The translations under genes were made by a program, and so were the position numbers. A stretch of DNA of 64,000 nucleotides from Rhizobacter terrae (GTDB lineage: Bacteria; Pseudomonadota; Gammaproteobacteria; Burkholderiales; Burkholderiaceae_C): assembly GCF_003852895.1 (NCBI RefSeq), contig NZ_QUSW01000010.1, forward strand, positions 124,001 to 188,000, in the 5' to 3' direction. Below are positions 63,308 through 64,000 of the stretch, piece after piece. The notes under the pieces were generated by a model. That model had not been told where the DNA came from, did not search any database, and worked only from the letters and a program-made list of their open reading frames with translations. Every line of letters starts with the position of its first letter. The first letter of the stretch is position 1.

Positions 63308-64000
63308 TCAGGCCGAAGCGATCAACGCATCCTTGTCGGCGCGTTGCGGATAGTTGATAAGCACGGCGCGGTAGATGCCCTTGAATACGAACAAGCTGCC
63401 CGCGGCCGCGCCGATGATGCCGAACTCGCGAACAAGCCCGGCAATGTCGGTCAGTTTGCCGGCGCCGCCCAGCACGGTCAGGGGACGACTGGTGGCGCCC
63501 CGAACGCTGCGAACCAGGTCGAGGTCGTAGCCCTTCATCTGGCCGTCCTGGTCGATGGAGTTGACGACGATCTCTCCGGCGCCCAGCTGCTCGGCGCGTC
63601 GTGCGAACTCGGCCGCGTCCAGGCCGGTGGCGCGTGTGCCGTTGTGGGTGAAGACTTCCCATTTTGATCGCTTGCGACGGACGTCCATCACCACCACGAT
63701 GCTCTGGCGGCCGACGCGTTCGGCCGCGGCGGTGATGAGGGCCGGATCGTTCACGGCGGCGGCGCTGACGGCCACCTTCTCCACGCCCAGTCCGACGATG
63801 CGCTGGAATTGCTCGACCGTGCGCACGCCGCCGCCATAGGCCAGTGGCATGCGGCATTCAGCGGCCATGCTGCGGATGAGTGCGTAGTCGGGATCACGGC
63901 CTTCGCGCGTGGCATCGATGTCGACGACCATCAGTTCGTCGACTTCCTTCTCATTGAAGATGCGCACGGCGTTCAGGGGATCGCCGACGTACTTGGGCTT
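63308..64000 (-). CDS. wbuZ: AglZ/HisF2 (WbuZ)-type acetamidino modification protein, 5'-truncated by window edge
   Basis: The visible 230 codons form a HisF-like TIM barrel. Motifs VVDIDATREGRDPDY and NSIDQDGQMKGYDLDL resemble the two catalytic aspartate regions of HisF. In O-antigen loci such HisF2/WbuZ proteins pair with a HisH-like amidotransferase to add acetamidino groups to sugars. The in-frame ATG at 63967 is internal; coding continues past the right edge (reading KPKYVGDPLNAV), so the true start is outside. Context in a polysaccharide locus argues against histidine synthesis. Confidence 0.85.
   Translation of the reverse strand, partial: KPKYVGDPLNAVRIFNEKEVDELMVVDIDATREGRDPDYALIRSMAAECRMPLAYGGGVRTVEQFQRIVGLGVEKVAVSAAAVNDPALITAAAERVGRQSIVVVMDVRRKRSKWEVFTHNGTRATGLDAAEFARRAEQLGAGEIVVNSIDQDGQMKGYDLDLVRSVRGATSRPLTVLGGAGKLTDIAGLVREFGIIGAAAGSLFVFKGIYRAVLINYPQRADKDALIASA

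Noticed and set aside
1-64000. tRNA, rRNA, insertion sequence, prophage or CRISPR features
   Set aside because: No cloverleaf, transposase, integrase or regularly spaced repeat was seen in the gaps, which are short throughout.
63308-64000. Histidine biosynthesis hisF
   Set aside because: HisF-like sequence but in a polysaccharide locus beside epimerase and oxidoreductase genes, with no other his genes; HisF2/WbuZ is the better fit.

Overview
This 64 kb window is GC-rich chromosomal DNA, almost fully coding, from a betaproteobacterium of the order Burkholderiales, most likely a Comamonadaceae-like genus. The evidence is the cytochrome oxidase operon with its 36-codon assembly gene, the rhodanese-grxC-secB-gpsA block, a Bug-type solute-binding protein, DUF2244, DUF2970 and DUF2909 proteins, and rpoH with an intact RpoH box. 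No gene-free stretch exceeds 300 bases. I see no tRNA, rRNA, insertion sequence, CRISPR array or origin.

Layout. 1-2850: 3' part of pyrB, a catalytically degenerate dihydroorotase (pyrC') and a PlsC acyltransferase. 2937-4881: an HD-GYP-like protein without its HD dyad, converging on gpmA across a palindromic terminator. 4987-8305: rhodanese, grxC, secB, gpsA and a Bug-family binding protein. 8328-10235: an ECF41 sigma factor operon (small membrane protein, AhpD-like protein, sigma factor) preceded by a site matching the ECF41 promoter. 10220-12378: trmL and comF facing away from a BioC-like methyltransferase. 12514-22349: an aa3 cytochrome c oxidase and heme A / copper assembly cluster: DUF2244, coxB, ctaD, small assembly protein, ctaG, DUF2970, ctaE, DUF2909 (opposite strand), SURF1, an SCO-like anchored protein, ctaA, ctaB/cyoE and SCO. 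22356-30026: mostly minus-strand genes: a branched-chain amino acid type binding protein, rpoH with an upstream CIRCE operator, a MASE1-CHASE-PAS hybrid kinase, ychF and a DMT transporter. 30023-38984: MOSC protein and AsmA (minus), then UbiH-like monooxygenase, DsbC, M61 peptidase, DUF3108 protein and enoyl-CoA hydratase (plus). 39008-42620: a tightly coupled trio of an Hsp90-like GHKL ATPase, a helical-repeat (TPR-like) protein and a secreted protein of unknown function. 42625-45932: a HipA-like kinase overlapping a DUF3037 gene, an FMN-binding oxidase-like protein, a GC-rich hairpin repeat and lysS. 46010-64000: a surface polysaccharide (O-antigen or exopolysaccharide) locus running past the right edge.

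How the genes work together. The oxidase block holds the structural subunits plus heme A synthesis (CtaB, CtaA), CuA/CuB loading (SCO, CtaG, SURF1) and several small membrane proteins, so it is close to a complete aa3 oxidase module. In the polysaccharide locus a CapD-type 4,6-dehydratase, a DegT aminotransferase and a short sugar phosphate transferase could make and attach the first amino sugar. Glycosyltransferases, methyltransferases and an acyltransferase would build and decorate the repeat unit, and a flippase would export it. A minus-strand arm (WbuB-like glycosyltransferase, heparinase-like protein, UDP-GlcNAc 2-epimerase, bi-domain oxidoreductase, WbuZ/HisF2) suggests a further N-acetylated sugar carrying an acetamidino group. 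No Wzy polymerase is visible inside the window.

The best candidates for something undescribed are the Hsp90-like/TPR-like/secreted trio (39008-42620) and the HipA-like/DUF3037 pair (42625-43786). The clearest regulatory finds are the CIRCE site upstream of rpoH and the ECF41 promoter match.
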